A stretch of DNA of 64,000 nt from Pseudomonas fluorescens (GCF_019212185.1 NZ_CP078138.1:1160501-1224500); one strand, 5' to 3'. Shown: positions 25,921 to 35,644, numbered from the stretch's first letter. Numbers and translations: made by a program. The notes: generated by a model not told the origin, from the letters alone.

Positions 25921-27225
25921 ATGACCCAGATCACCCCCACTCGTAGCTGGGTTGCCTCCGCCAACGGCCACGCCGATTTCCCCCTGCAGAACCTGCCGCT
26001 GGGCGTGTTCAGCACCCAGGGTTCGGCCCCGCGCAGCGGCGTAGCGATTGGCGAGCACATCTTCGACCTCGAGGCGGCGCTGGCGGCCGGCCTGTTTGAA
26101 GGCGCGGCCCGCACTGCCGTGGAAGCCACCCGTGGCGGCCAGTTGAACGCCTTCTTCGAGCTCGGCCGCAGCGCCCGCGTGGCCCTGCGCGAGCGTCTGC
26201 TGGAACTGCTGGCCGAAGGCAGCAGCCTGCACGGCAAGCTCGAAGCCCAGGGCGCGAAACTGCTGCCGTTGGCGGCCAATTGCCAGATGCACCTGCCGGC
26301 CCGCATCAACGACTACACCGACTTCTACGTCGGCATCGAGCACGCGCAGAACGTCGGCAAACTGTTCCGTCCGGACAACCCGCTGCTGCCGAACTACAAA
26401 TATGTGCCGATCGGCTACCACGGCCGCGCCTCGACCATTCGCCCATCGGGCACCGAAGTGCGCCGCCCGAAAGGCCAGACCCTGCCGGCTGGCCAGACCG
26501 AGCCAAGTTTCGGCCCTTGCGCGCGTCTGGACTACGAACTGGAGCTGGGCATCTGGATCGGCCAGGGCAACGCCATGGGCGACTCGATCGCCATTGGCGA
26601 TGCGGCTGAACACATTGCCGGTTACTGCCTGCTCAACGACTGGTCGGCGCGTGACATTCAGGCCTGGGAATACCAGCCACTGGGGCCGTTCCTGTCGAAA
26701 AGCTTCATCACCAGCATCTCGCCCTGGGTCGTGACCGCCGAAGCCCTGGAGCCGTTCCGCCGTGCACAACCGCCGCGTCCGCAGGGCGATCCGCAGCCGC
26801 TGCCGTACCTGCTGGACACGCGTGACCAGGCCGCCGGTGCCTTCGACATCGAGCTGGAAGTGTTGCTGCTCACCGAAACCATGCGCGAGCAGAACCTGCC
26901 GGCCCACCGCCTGACCCTGAGCAACACCCAACACATGTACTGGACCGTGGCGCAGATGGTCGCGCACCACAGCGTCAACGGCTGCCAGTTGCAGGCCGGC
27001 GATCTGTTCGGTTCGGGCACCTTGTCCGGCCCCGAGAATGGTCAGTTCGGCAGCCTGCTGGAAATCACCGAAGGCGGGAAAAAGCCGATCGAACTGGCGT
27101 CCGGCGAAGTACGCAAGTTCCTTGAAGATGGCGATGAAATCATCCTGCGCGCCCGTTGCAGCCGCGAGGGGTTCGCCTCCATCGGCTTCGGCGAGTGCCG
27201 TGGCAAGATTCTGCCGGCACGCTAA
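25921..27225 (+). CDS. fahA: Fumarylacetoacetase
   Basis: A 434-residue enzyme that splits fumarylacetoacetate into fumarate and acetoacetate. It has the N-terminal SH3-like domain (FPLQNLPLGVFSTQGSAPRS) and the catalytic core: DYTDFYVGIEHAQNVGKLFR with the metal-binding Asp and catalytic His, YHGRASTIRPSGTEVRRPKG, LDYELELGIWIG (metal-binding Glu residues) and LLNDWSARDIQAWEYQPLGP. Length matches the eukaryotic-type FAH. It is the second gene of the hmg operon (hmgB in P. putida usage). Confidence 0.97.
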   Translation: MTQITPTRSWVASANGHADFPLQNLPLGVFSTQGSAPRSGVAIGEHIFDLEAALAAGLFEGAARTAVEATRGGQLNAFFELGRSARVALRERLLELLAEGSSLHGKLEAQGAKLLPLAANCQMHLPARINDYTDFYVGIEHAQNVGKLFRPDNPLLPNYKYVPIGYHGRASTIRPSGTEVRRPKGQTLPAGQTEPSFGPCARLDYELELGIWIGQGNAMGDSIAIGDAAEHIAGYCLLNDWSARDIQAWEYQPLGPFLSKSFITSISPWVVTAEALEPFRRAQPPRPQGDPQPLPYLLDTRDQAAGAFDIELEVLLLTETMREQNLPAHRLTLSNTQHMYWTVAQMVAHHSVNGCQLQAGDLFGSGTLSGPENGQFGSLLEITEGGKKPIELASGEVRKFLEDGDEIILRARCSREGFASIGFGECRGKILPAR

Positions 27226-27237
27226 GGGGGCAGGGGC

Positions 27238-27873
27238 ATGGAACTCTTTACCTACTACCGCTCGACCTCGTCGTTTCGGGTGCGGATTGCCCTGGCACTC
27301 AAGGGCCTGGATTACCAGGCACTGCCAGTCAATCTGATTGCTCCGGCCGGCGGCGAACACCGTCAGCCGGCGTACCTGCAGATCAATCCACAAGGCCGGG
27401 TGCCGGCCCTGCGCACCGACGACGGCGAGTTGCTGATCCAGTCGCCGGCGATCATCGAGTACCTGGAAGAACGTTATCCACAGGTGCCGCTGCTCGCCGA
27501 GGACCTCGCCCAGCGTGCCCATGAGCGGGCCGTGGCGGCGTTGATCGGTTGCGACATCCATCCGCTGCACAACGTCAGCGTGCTCAATCAGTTGCGCCAG
27601 TTGGGTCATGACGAAACCCAGGTGGTGCAGTGGATCGGGCACTGGATCAGCCAGGGGCTGGCGGCGGTCGAGCAGCTTATTCGTGACGAGGGCTACTGCT
27701 TCGGCAGCGCGCCCGGGCTGGCGGATGTCTATCTGATACCGCAGCTTTATGCAGCTGAGCGCTTCAACGTCGATCTGCAGGCCTATCCACGAATTCGTCG
27801 GGTAGCAGCGCTGGCGGCGGAGCATCCAGCGTTCGTCAAGGCGCATCCGGGCAATCAGCCGGATACGCCGTGA
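27238..27873 (+). CDS. maiA: Maleylacetoacetate isomerase
   Basis: A 211-residue zeta-class glutathione transferase that isomerises maleylacetoacetate to fumarylacetoacetate using glutathione. The zeta signature YYRSTSSFRVRIALALKGL is at residues 5-23, with NPQGRVPAL and QSPAIIEYLEERYP for glutathione binding. The C-terminal helical domain starts at about residue 90 with IGCDIHPLHNVSVL. GGGGGCAGGGG precedes the ATG, 12 bases after fahA. It is the third gene of the operon (hmgC in P. putida usage), although it acts before FahA. Confidence 0.96.
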   Translation: MELFTYYRSTSSFRVRIALALKGLDYQALPVNLIAPAGGEHRQPAYLQINPQGRVPALRTDDGELLIQSPAIIEYLEERYPQVPLLAEDLAQRAHERAVAALIGCDIHPLHNVSVLNQLRQLGHDETQVVQWIGHWISQGLAAVEQLIRDEGYCFGSAPGLADVYLIPQLYAAERFNVDLQAYPRIRRVAALAAEHPAFVKAHPGNQPDTP

Positions 27874-27876
27874 ACC

Positions 27877-28680
27877 TCAGTGGACGATCGAGTTGGGCGG
27901 CAAATGGCCCAGGCGTTCGGTCAGGCGTATGCGCTGGATCGGATCGTCACTGAGCAGCAGGGCGTGCTCCAGGTCGAAGCGTTCGGCATTGGGGCACTCC
28001 AGCCGCTGGTAAATGCTGGCGCGGGCGAGATAGTCGCTGGCGCTGCCATTGCCCAGTTCAAGGACTCGCTCGGCATCGATCAAGGCGCCGATGCAGTCGT
28101 CGTTGGCCAGGTGTAACTGGCGCAGGTTGCGGGACAGGCGCTGGAGCATCTGCAGCGGTTCGCTGGTCTGCAGATGTTCGGCGTTGAGTGACATCTGTGC
28201 GCCGTACTGGCGATGCAGCAGTTCGCGGCAATCAGCAGGATACAAGCGGCGACCGCCGCAGGGGTCGAGCAGATGGTCGGCGCCCGGTACGCGCAGCAGA
28301 AAGTGGCCGGGGAAATTCACCCCGACCATGGGAATTTCCAGGCGCCGCGCCAGTTCCAGAGTAATCAGACCCAGGGCCAACGGCTGTCCTCGCCGTCGTT
28401 CCAGTACCTTGTTCAGCAGCGCCGCCTGCGGGCGCAACGGTGTCGCTTCGTCCTGTTGATAACCCAGGTCGTTGAGCCGACGCAGCAACGGCTGTCCCAA
28501 CTCGTTGACCGGCAACATCGGCAGGCCACTGCTGACACGCTGCTCAAGTTCCTTGAATTGTGCGAGCACGGCCTCTGGCCTGACCTCGGTATCGTGCTCG
28601 ACAGCAATCCACAGCGCCGCCTCGAAGAGCGCCGGTGGCGAGTGTTGCAGGCAGGCGAAAAAGGCTTGGCGCGGCTTCAT
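27877..28680 (-). CDS. SirB1-family transglutaminase-like protein
   Basis: A 267-residue protein with the SirB1 layout. A transglutaminase-like domain covers about residues 45-165 (LNKVLERRRGQPLALGLITLELARRLEIPMVGVNFPGHFLLR), though the usual catalytic Cys is not present there, as in most SirB1 proteins. A C-terminal TPR-like part includes the segment QLHLANDDCIGALIDAERVL. Function is unknown; it is cytoplasmic by sequence. ATG at 28680 follows CGGAGA. It converges on the hmg operon, ending three bases past maiA. Confidence 0.85.
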   Translation of the reverse strand: MKPRQAFFACLQHSPPALFEAALWIAVEHDTEVRPEAVLAQFKELEQRVSSGLPMLPVNELGQPLLRRLNDLGYQQDEATPLRPQAALLNKVLERRRGQPLALGLITLELARRLEIPMVGVNFPGHFLLRVPGADHLLDPCGGRRLYPADCRELLHRQYGAQMSLNAEHLQTSEPLQMLQRLSRNLRQLHLANDDCIGALIDAERVLELGNGSASDYLARASIYQRLECPNAERFDLEHALLLSDDPIQRIRLTERLGHLPPNSIVH

Positions 28681-28864
28681 CGAAATCTCCGGTGAATGCC
28701 TCGTTTTAGCCCTGTCGCAAGCGTTCGTCCAGTGCCGCAAGCAGCGCCGTTGAAGATATGTCACAAAGCGTTGGCGGCGGCCTTTGCTTATTCCGGTGCG
28801 CTTCAGCAATTTTCAGCCGCACGCCTATACTGGCGACTACTGGAAGTGATTCGGGAGCCTTACG

Positions 28865-29884
28865 ATGTTCGCTCTCATGCAAAGCACCCGCCTTGAATCG
28901 CTGCACTTGAGCGTTGACCCGGCAACCGGGTTGAAGGCGGTGATCGCCATTCATTGCAGCCGCCTGGGACCTGCCCTCGGCGGATGTCGTTACCTTGCTT
29001 ATCCCGACGATGAAAGCGCCGTGACCGATGCTGTGCGCCTGGCGCAAGGCATGAGTTACAAGGCGGCCCTGGCCGGCTTGCCCCAGGGCGGCGGGGTGGC
29101 GGTGATCGTGCGCCCGGCCCATGTCGAAAGTCGCAGCGCATTGTTTGAAGCGTTTGGCCGTTGTATCGAGCAACTCGACGGTCGCTACATCACGGCAATC
29201 GACAGCGGCACTTCGGTGGCCGACATGGACTGCATTGCCCAGCATACCCAGCACGTCACCAGCACCACCGTCTCGGGTGATCCATCGCCGCATTCGGCCA
29301 TGGGCGTGTTCACGGGTATTCGCGCCACCGCGATGGCGCGCCTGGGCAGCGATAATCTCGAGGGCTTGCGGGTCGCGATCCAGGGCCTGGGCAATGTGGG
29401 TTTTGCCCTGGCCGAGCAACTGCATGCCGCCGGAGCGGAGTTGCTGGTCAGTGACATCGACCCGGGCAAGGTGCAGTTGGCGATGGAGCAGTTGGGAGCG
29501 CACCCGATTGCCAACGAAGCGCTGCTCAGCACGCCTTGCGACATCCTCGCGCCCTGCGGCCTGGGGGGCGTGCTCAACAGCCACAGTGTTGCGCAACTGC
29601 GGTGTGCCGCAGTGGCCGGCTCGGCCAACAATCAACTGACCCACCTCAGCGTGGCTGATCAACTGGAGGGGCGCGGCATTCTCTACGCGCCTGACTATGT
29701 GATCAATTCCGGCGGGCTGATCTATGTGGTGCTCAAACATCGCGGAGACGAGTTGTCGAGCATCACCGGGCACCTGTCGAAAATCGGCTCGCGCCTGACC
29801 GAAGTCTTCGCCCACGCCCAGGCGGAAAAACGCTCCCCGGCTCGAGTGGCCGACGAGTTGGCGGAACGCCTGCTGTACCGTTGA
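28865..29884 (+). CDS. Leucine/phenylalanine dehydrogenase-like protein lacking the catalytic lysine
   Basis: A 339-residue Glu/Leu/Phe/Val dehydrogenase. The substrate-binding Lys66 in GMSYKAALAG is present, and so are the DSGTSVADMD segment, the NAD motif QGLGNVGFALAEQL and the AGSANNQL-type loop (GSANNQL). But the glycine-rich catalytic loop reads LPQGGGVAVI where the family has GGGK: Val78 (GTG) replaces the lysine that deprotonates water and the amino acid. Changing AAG to GTG needs two substitutions. Deaminase activity is therefore doubtful. The rest of the gene is intact, with no stops or frameshifts. Confidence 0.85.
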   Translation: MFALMQSTRLESLHLSVDPATGLKAVIAIHCSRLGPALGGCRYLAYPDDESAVTDAVRLAQGMSYKAALAGLPQGGGVAVIVRPAHVESRSALFEAFGRCIEQLDGRYITAIDSGTSVADMDCIAQHTQHVTSTTVSGDPSPHSAMGVFTGIRATAMARLGSDNLEGLRVAIQGLGNVGFALAEQLHAAGAELLVSDIDPGKVQLAMEQLGAHPIANEALLSTPCDILAPCGLGGVLNSHSVAQLRCAAVAGSANNQLTHLSVADQLEGRGILYAPDYVINSGGLIYVVLKHRGDELSSITGHLSKIGSRLTEVFAHAQAEKRSPARVADELAERLLYR

Positions 29885-29897
29885 ACCCCTGTGTATG

Positions 29898-29931
29898 AAA
29901 AAGGCCCTGACTCAATGAGCCAGGGCCTTTT
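29898..29931. terminator. Terminator between the dehydrogenase gene and yebG
   Basis: GGCCCTG-A-CTC-AAT-GAG-C-CAGGGCC flanked by an A run on the left and TTTTC on the right. It serves both convergent genes. Confidence 0.9.
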
Positions 29932-29946
29932 CATATCAACTGCCGT

Positions 29947-30306
29947 TTACTTCGCAGCCTTGACCGTCTTGGTCGGCTTGATGGCCTTGACCGGTTCGGC
30001 AGGCTCGTCTTCAGTCGCCGGTTCAGCCACTTCGACCTCGGGTTCAACCGGCGCCGGCGCACTGAGCAGCTCGGACAGGGCGTCCGGCTGGCTCTTGAAG
30101 GCCTTGGCGAAGACATCGCGGTTCTTCGCCATGTAGATGCCGGCCTCTTCTACTTGCTGCTCGGTCAGCGACGGCACCGCTTTTTGCAGCACTTCAGCCA
30201 GCAATTCGGCCAGCTCGAGCATTTTGTCATGACGGTCAGCTTCGGCTTTATCCATGAACAAGCGCTCCAGATCTCGGCTGCTGCGGTATACCACTTCGAC
30301 GGCCAT
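29947..30306 (-). CDS. yebG: YebG-family DNA-damage-inducible protein
   Basis: A 119-residue protein. The first 80 residues are the YebG domain (MAVEVVYRSSRDLERLFMDK, AEADRHDKMLELAELLAEVL, EEAGIYMAKNRDVF). The rest is a Pro/Glu/Lys-rich tail ending in KTVKAAK. E. coli YebG is SOS-induced; its function is unknown. A near-perfect LexA box lies 44 bases upstream of the ATG, so SOS control is conserved. GAGGTGG precedes the start. Confidence 0.93.
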   Translation of the reverse strand: MAVEVVYRSSRDLERLFMDKAEADRHDKMLELAELLAEVLQKAVPSLTEQQVEEAGIYMAKNRDVFAKAFKSQPDALSELLSAPAPVEPEVEVAEPATEDEPAEPVKAIKPTKTVKAAK

Positions 30307-30349
30307 TTACCACCTCATATGCCTTCACAATAGTTGTCTTTTGCGACCA

Positions 30350-30365
30350 CTGTATTTATATACAG
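30350..30365. promoter_or_regulatory. LexA (SOS) box upstream of yebG
   Basis: CTGTATTTATATACAG, one central base away from the E. coli consensus CTGTATATATATACAG, 44 bases before the yebG start. It is the only LexA box I found in the window. Confidence 0.93.
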
Positions 30366-30575
30366 CAAAAAGGATAAGCGAATCTTGTCGCTTTGGGTAG
30401 TCGCTTTTTAATCTAGACCGGTTTCGGGGTTTGTCAGCCGTCAGGCAGTGGCAACGTGCCTCATCGACGCCGGCCATCATCTCAATCGATGATCACTGGC
30501 CTTTTTTCTGCATGCAGAACAACCGTCACGTCCAACTCGCATTATTCGGTCGAATCGACCTAAGGAAGAACCACC

Positions 30576-31076
30576 GTGAAAATCCATTGGGCGGAGCGTC
30601 TTCGCCAGAACGTGCATGAGCTGGCCGAATCCCTGGGCAACCTGTTCGTCGAATCCTTCCACTACCTCGCCCTGTTCGCCATTGGCGCTGTCACGGCCTG
30701 GGCAGCGGTGATGGAATTTCTCGGCATGCTCGAGAAGGGCCACATAAAGATCGACGACATTCTGCTGTTGTTCATCTACCTGGAACTGGGGGCGATGGTC
30801 GGGATTTACTTCAAGACCAACCACATGCCGGTACGGTTTCTGATCTACGTGGCGATCACCGCATTGACCCGCCTGCTGATCTCCAACGTCTCGCACCACA
30901 ATCCGCCGGACGTGGGGATCATTTACTTGTGCGGCGGGATCCTGCTGCTGGCGTTCGCGATTCTGGTGGTGCGCTATGCCTCTTCGCAGTTCCCGTCGGT
31001 GAAGATCGAAAACCCGCAGCGCAAGGTGGGTGCGGGTTCGGCGGAACATCCGGAAGTCGAGAAAGGCGAGCTCTAA
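30576..31076 (+). CDS. PsiE-family phosphate-starvation-inducible membrane protein
   Basis: A 166-residue inner-membrane protein with four hydrophobic segments (about residues 28-50, 62-80, 86-102, 112-130). PsiE hallmarks are ESFHYLALFAIGAVTAW, the IYLELGAMVGIYFKTNHMPVR motif and the TALTRLLISN segment. Its function is unknown; the E. coli homologue is induced by phosphate limitation. It starts at GTG with AAGGAAG upstream. The last four bases overlap the convergent DUF3509 gene. Confidence 0.88.
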   Translation: MKIHWAERLRQNVHELAESLGNLFVESFHYLALFAIGAVTAWAAVMEFLGMLEKGHIKIDDILLLFIYLELGAMVGIYFKTNHMPVRFLIYVAITALTRLLISNVSHHNPPDVGIIYLCGGILLLAFAILVVRYASSQFPSVKIENPQRKVGAGSAEHPEVEKGEL

Positions 31077-31390
31077 GGCCGGGCTGACAGGGCGTTCGGG
31101 CGCTTGCGGATCGGCGGTGGCAACTCGAGGTTGGCACTGTCGGTCATGGCTTCGAGGATCGCCATGGCACTGTGGCCTTGCTCGATGGCAATGCCGAACT
31201 GGATGCTTTGCACCAGCCGTTTCAGGCGCTGCGGATCGTTGCGTTGCTGGGCGCTGATCATGCGCTTGGCAACCACCCGGCCGGCGTTGGACAGGGTCAG
31301 CATGATGCCGCCGTCGAGTCCCTGGATGCTCAGGTTGATCTGATAATCCTCGGCGAAGGCGTCGGTAATCAGTTGGAAAGGATTGTCCAT
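31073..31390 (-). CDS. DUF3509 domain protein
   Basis: A 105-residue cytoplasmic protein with the DUF3509 pattern: MDNPFQLITDAFAEDYQINL, SIQGLDGGIMLTLSNAGRVV, and AQQRNDPQRLKRLVQSIQF. The family is nearly confined to Pseudomonas and relatives and has no known role. The ATG lies close to GGTGACGC, a modest ribosome-binding site. It ends four bases into psiE. Confidence 0.88.
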   Translation of the reverse strand: MDNPFQLITDAFAEDYQINLSIQGLDGGIMLTLSNAGRVVAKRMISAQQRNDPQRLKRLVQSIQFGIAIEQGHSAMAILEAMTDSANLELPPPIRKRPNALSARP

Positions 31391-31573
31391 GATGCGTCAC
31401 CGCTTGATTGGCTCGTGCATGCATTGACCGGCCGTGGCCGGGATTGGTTCGCTTTTCCAGACCGTCGGCGGCTGGTGGGCTGCACACAGGACAAAGCAAA
31501 GGACATGCCGGGATGCCACCTGCCGCAGGCGCAGGCGTGGCAGCACCTGCGGCGGGTGGTTGACTGAGCTATT

Positions 31574-32875
31574 TCAGGGCATCACGGAATAGATGATCGC
31601 AGACAGTGCGATCAGTCCGACCAATACCACGAACACGTTCGACGCCTGACCCGAGTACTGGCGCAGAGCTGGCACGCGTCGAATGGCATACATCGGCATC
31701 AGGAACAGCAGGCAGGCGATCACCGGCCCACCGAGGGTTTCGATCATGCCCAGGATGCTTGGGTTGAAGGTCGCCACGGCCCAGCAGCTCAGAATCATGA
31801 ACAGCGCCGTGGCCCGGTTCAGCCAACGGTTGGACACCACTCGGCCACGGCCGCGCAAGCTTTTCACAATCAAGCCCTGGAAGCCTTCGCTGGCACCGAT
31901 GTAGTGGCCGAGGAAAGACTTGGTGATCGCCACCAACGCAATCAGTGGCGCGGCGTAGGCAATGACCGGGGTCTGGAAGTGGTTGGCCAGGTACGACAGG
32001 ATCGAGATGTTCTGTGCCTTGGCCGCTGCCAGGTCGGTGGGCGACAGCGCCAGCACGCAACTGAAGCAGAAGAACATCACCGTCACCACCATCATGCCGT
32101 GGGCAGCCGCGAGGATGCCGCTGCTCTTCGCCTCGGCCTGGGCGCCATAGCGTTGTTTCTGATCGACCGCAAAGGCCGAGATGATCGGCGAGTGGTTGAA
32201 CGAGAATACCATCACCGGGATCGCCAGCCACAGGGTCTTGAGGAACACCGGCATGGCCATGCCCTCACTGGCGGAGGCGAAGAATGCGCCGTTCCAGTTG
32301 GGGATCAGGCTGAGCGCCAGCAACAGCAAGGCCGCGACGAACGGGTAGACCAGCACGCTCATGGCCTTGACGATCACGCCCTGGCCGCAGCGCACAATGG
32401 CCATCAGACCAAGGATCAACGCCAGCGACAATACCGCGCGTGGTGGCGGGGTGATGTGCAACTGGTGCTCCATGAAGGAGCCGAGGGTGTTGGTCAGCGC
32501 TACGCTGTAGACCAGCAGGATCGGGAAGATCGCAAAGAAGTACAGCAGGGTGATCAGCTTGCCGGCGCCGACGCCAAAGTGTTCTTCCACCACTTCGGTG
32601 ATGTCGCCGGAACGTCCGGACAGCACAAAACGGGTCAGGCCACGGTGGGCAAAGAAGGTCATCGGGAAGGCCAGCAGCGCCAGGATCAGCAACGGCCAGA
32701 AGCCGCCGACGCCAGCGTTGATCGGCAGGAACAGGGTGCCCGCGCCGATGGCCGTGCCATAGAGGCCGAGCATCCAGGTGCTGTCGTGCTTGCTCCAGCC
32801 TTTGTGGCTGATGTCGGTGGTACGGGTCAGATCTACAGCAGGGTTTTCGGCAGCAGGTGTACGTGCATCGGTCAT
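31574..32875 (-). CDS. Serine/threonine transporter (HAAAP family, SdaC-like)
   Basis: A 433-residue inner-membrane transporter with about 11 hydrophobic helices. STWMLGLYGTAIGAGTLFLPI is the signature first helix of the hydroxy/aromatic amino acid permease family, followed by GVGGFWPLLILALLAFPMTF. It should import L-serine with protons. It lies 97 bases downstream of sdaA on the same strand, which makes an uptake-plus-deamination unit. ATG at 32875 follows GAGG. Confidence 0.9.
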   Translation of the reverse strand: MTDARTPAAENPAVDLTRTTDISHKGWSKHDSTWMLGLYGTAIGAGTLFLPINAGVGGFWPLLILALLAFPMTFFAHRGLTRFVLSGRSGDITEVVEEHFGVGAGKLITLLYFFAIFPILLVYSVALTNTLGSFMEHQLHITPPPRAVLSLALILGLMAIVRCGQGVIVKAMSVLVYPFVAALLLLALSLIPNWNGAFFASASEGMAMPVFLKTLWLAIPVMVFSFNHSPIISAFAVDQKQRYGAQAEAKSSGILAAAHGMMVVTVMFFCFSCVLALSPTDLAAAKAQNISILSYLANHFQTPVIAYAAPLIALVAITKSFLGHYIGASEGFQGLIVKSLRGRGRVVSNRWLNRATALFMILSCWAVATFNPSILGMIETLGGPVIACLLFLMPMYAIRRVPALRQYSGQASNVFVVLVGLIALSAIIYSVMP

Positions 32876-32972
32876 CGTAAAGGCCTCGTTATTATTGTTG
32901 CTCGGGCTCACGTGGGACAGGTTGGTGCGGTTTAACCACACCGACCTATCAGGGACAATCAGGCAGTGCTCC

Positions 32973-34349
32973 TCAGCACTCCACCCAGCTCACAGCCAGG
33001 CCGCCCCGTGAAGTTTCTTTGTATTTGTCGTGCATGTCGGCGCCGGTATCGCGCATGGTGCGGATCACCCGGTCGAGGGAAATGAAGTGCTTGCCGTCGC
33101 CGCGCAAGGCCATCTGGGTGGCGTTGATCGCCTTCACCGCAGCAATTGCGTTGCGCTCGATGCACGGGACCTGCACCAGCCCGCCGACCGGATCGCAGGT
33201 CAGGCCGAGGTTGTGTTCCAGGCCGATTTCGGCAGCGTTTTCCAACTGCTCGGGAGTGGCGCCGAGGACCTCGGCCAAGCCGGCAGCGGCCATGGCGCAA
33301 GCGGAACCGACCTCGCCCTGGCAGCCGACTTCGGCGCCGGAGATCGAAGCGTTCTTTTTGCACAGGATGCCCACGGCCGCAGCGCCGAGGAAAAACGCCA
33401 CGACGTCGTCCTCCGACGCCTCTGGGTTGAACTTCATGTAGTAATGCAGCACCGCCGGAATGATCCCGGCGGCACCGTTGGTCGGCGCAGTCACCATGCG
33501 CCCGCCGGCAGCGTTTTCTTCGTTCACCGCGAGGGCGTAGAGGTTCACCCACTCCATCGCCGACAGGGTAGAACTGATGACGTTCGGCTTGCCGATTTCC
33601 AGCAGGCTGCGGTGCAGTTTCGCCGCGCGTCGTGGCACATCCAGGCCACCGGGCAAGATGCCTTCATGGCGCAGGCCTTGCTCTACGCACTCGCGCATCA
33701 CCGACCAGATATGCAGCAGACCCTGGCGGATCTCGGCGTCGCTGCGCCAGGCCCGCTCATTGGCCATCATCAGTTCGCCCACCCGCAGGCCGTGCTGCTT
33801 GCACAGCGACAACAGTTCGGCGGCGCTGGAAAAGTCGTACGGCAGTTGCACCTCCGCTGTAGCCGGCGCACCCGCTTCGACTTCGGCGGCTTCGACGATG
33901 AACCCGCCGCCCACCGAGTAGTAGGTTTGCTCGAACAGTAGGCCGTTTTCGCCAAAAGCACTCAGTGCCATAGCGTTGGGGTGGTAAGGCAGGCTCTCGT
34001 CGAGCAGCAGGACATCTCGCTGCCAGTCGAAGGCAATGCTCAAGCGTCCACCGAGCAGCAATTCGCCACTGTCGCGCAACTGTTGGATGCGCGGGTTGAT
34101 GCTGGTGGGGTCGATGCTGTCGGGCCATTCACCCATCAGGCCCATGACGCTGGCGCGGTCGGTGGCGTGGCCGACGCCGGTGGCAGACATCGAGCCGTAC
34201 AGGCGGACTTCGACGCGCTTTACCTGGCCCGCCAAATCCTGGTCGAACAGGGCCTGGACGAAGGTCGCGGCGGCGCGCATCGGGCCGACGGTGTGAGAAC
34301 TGGACGGACCGATGCCGACTTTGAAGAGATCAAAAACACTGATAGCCAT
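32973..34349 (-). CDS. sdaA: L-serine ammonia-lyase (iron-sulfur type)
   Basis: A 458-residue enzyme that converts L-serine to pyruvate and ammonia. The N-terminal SDH beta domain has [19 protein letters not shown]; the alpha domain holds the [4Fe-4S] cysteines in [18 protein letters not shown] and [17 protein letters not shown]. Length is that of the single-chain form. It is divergent from a LysR regulator with 135 bases between, and followed by a serine transporter, so induction by serine or glycine through that LysR is likely. Confidence 0.95.
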   Translation of the reverse strand: MAISVFDLFKVGIGPSSSHTVGPMRAAATFVQALFDQDLAGQVKRVEVRLYGSMSATGVGHATDRASVMGLMGEWPDSIDPTSINPRIQQLRDSGELLLGGRLSIAFDWQRDVLLLDESLPYHPNAMALSAFGENGLLFEQTYYSVGGGFIVEAAEVEAGAPATAEVQLPYDFSSAAELLSLCKQHGLRVGELMMANERAWRSDAEIRQGLLHIWSVMRECVEQGLRHEGILPGGLDVPRRAAKLHRSLLEIGKPNVISSTLSAMEWVNLYALAVNEENAAGGRMVTAPTNGAAGIIPAVLHYYMKFNPEASEDDVVAFFLGAAAVGILCKKNASISGAEVGCQGEVGSACAMAAAGLAEVLGATPEQLENAAEIGLEHNLGLTCDPVGGLVQVPCIERNAIAAVKAINATQMALRGDGKHFISLDRVIRTMRDTGADMHDKYKETSRGGLAVSWVEC

Positions 34350-34484
34350 GCTAAAGCCTTACAAGCAATGGAGTAGGAATCGCTGCCATTTTTTGTAGGA
34401 CAAGCGCAATGTCGGCGATACTGCCTACCATGGTCCGCGGTGACCAACGAAACTTCCTAAGACAGGCTTTAGCAGGACTAAACG

Positions 34485-35432
34485 ATGAGTCGTCAATTTC
34501 ACGCCCAGACTTATGTTTGGCTGCATGTGTTTTCCTGCGCGGCGCGGCATCTGTCATTCACTCGCTGTGCCGAAGAGCTGCACATCACCCCGGGGGCGGT
34601 GAGCCAGCAGATTCGCCAGTTGGAGGAGCGCCTGGGTTTTCGCCTGTTCCATCGCCGCGCGCGCGGGGTAGAACTGAGTGCCGAAGGCCAGCGCCTGGCC
34701 CTTACCGTCAGCGAAGCCTACGGCAGCATCGACGCCGAATTGCGTCGGCTGGACGCCGGGATGATCAGCGGCATTTTGCGTCTGCGCTCGATTCCGTCGT
34801 TCCTCGGTAAATGGCTGACCCCGCGCTTGCCGCGCCTGCAACAGCGTTACCCGGATATCCAGTTGCGCCTGGTGGCCGAAGACAGCAGCGTGGCTTTGCA
34901 CGAAGGCGACTTTGACCTGGCCATTGACCTGAACGACGGCAGCTACCCTGGCCTGTTATCCACAGCCTTGCTCGATGAGCAGATCTTTCCGGTGTGCGCG
35001 CCGAGCCTGTTGCGCGGCCGTCCGCCGCTGCACGGCCCGGCCGACCTCGGGCACTTTGCGTTGTTGCACGACATCACCGCCTGGCGGGGCAGCTACGAAT
35101 ACGCGGAGTGGGAGTTTTATCTGAATGCCATCGGCTTCGACGGTGCCGATGTACGGCGTGGGCACACCTTCAATCGCAACCACCTGACCATCGAGGCGGC
35201 GATTGCCGGCATGGGCGTGGCGATTGCCCGGCGTACCTTGCTCAACGATGAACTGGAGCGTGGCACTTTGATAGTGCCGTTCGGGGTCGCGGTGCCGAAT
35301 CACAAACGCTACGTATTGCTGTATGCCCCCGGTGCTTTAAGCCACCCGGGCGTGCGTGCGGTGCATGATTGGCTGGTGGAAGAGGCGGAAATCTTTCGTG
35401 GATTGCACCCCTTGGGTGAGGGGCAGTTGTGA
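34485..35432 (+). CDS. LysR-family regulator (GcvA-like), probable sdaA regulator
   Basis: A 315-residue LysR protein. The helix-turn-helix covers about residues 20-50 (HLSFTRCAEELHITPGAVSQ, QIRQLEERLGF). The effector domain follows, with LRLRSIPSFLGKWLTPRLPR and IAGMGVAIARRTLL, the GcvA/DsdC layout. It is divergent from sdaA and the serine transporter, so serine-responsive control of these is the natural reading. AGGACT precedes the ATG. Confidence 0.9.
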   Translation: MSRQFHAQTYVWLHVFSCAARHLSFTRCAEELHITPGAVSQQIRQLEERLGFRLFHRRARGVELSAEGQRLALTVSEAYGSIDAELRRLDAGMISGILRLRSIPSFLGKWLTPRLPRLQQRYPDIQLRLVAEDSSVALHEGDFDLAIDLNDGSYPGLLSTALLDEQIFPVCAPSLLRGRPPLHGPADLGHFALLHDITAWRGSYEYAEWEFYLNAIGFDGADVRRGHTFNRNHLTIEAAIAGMGVAIARRTLLNDELERGTLIVPFGVAVPNHKRYVLLYAPGALSHPGVRAVHDWLVEEAEIFRGLHPLGEGQL

Positions 35433-35644
35433 GCAATTGTTGCAGTATTACAAGCCGACCCAACTCCCGACCTTACCAGCGCTTTTACCCTTTGTCCGGC
35501 TTTTTCGCCGTCGAAAATTTATCTTTTTTTAGGGGTTGAATTGTTTCCGGATCTGCCCAACTCTGTAAGTAAGAGGTCACGGTAACTGGGTTTTTCGAGA
35601 CCACCCCGGACCTCTCGCGAGCTAGCTGAAATAAGGGATGAACT

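Noticed and set aside
24955-27846. A 963-codon open frame antisense to hmgA-fahA-maiA
   Set aside because: It covers three certain genes on the other strand, has no recognisable domain or ribosome-binding site, and is explained by high GC at third codon positions.
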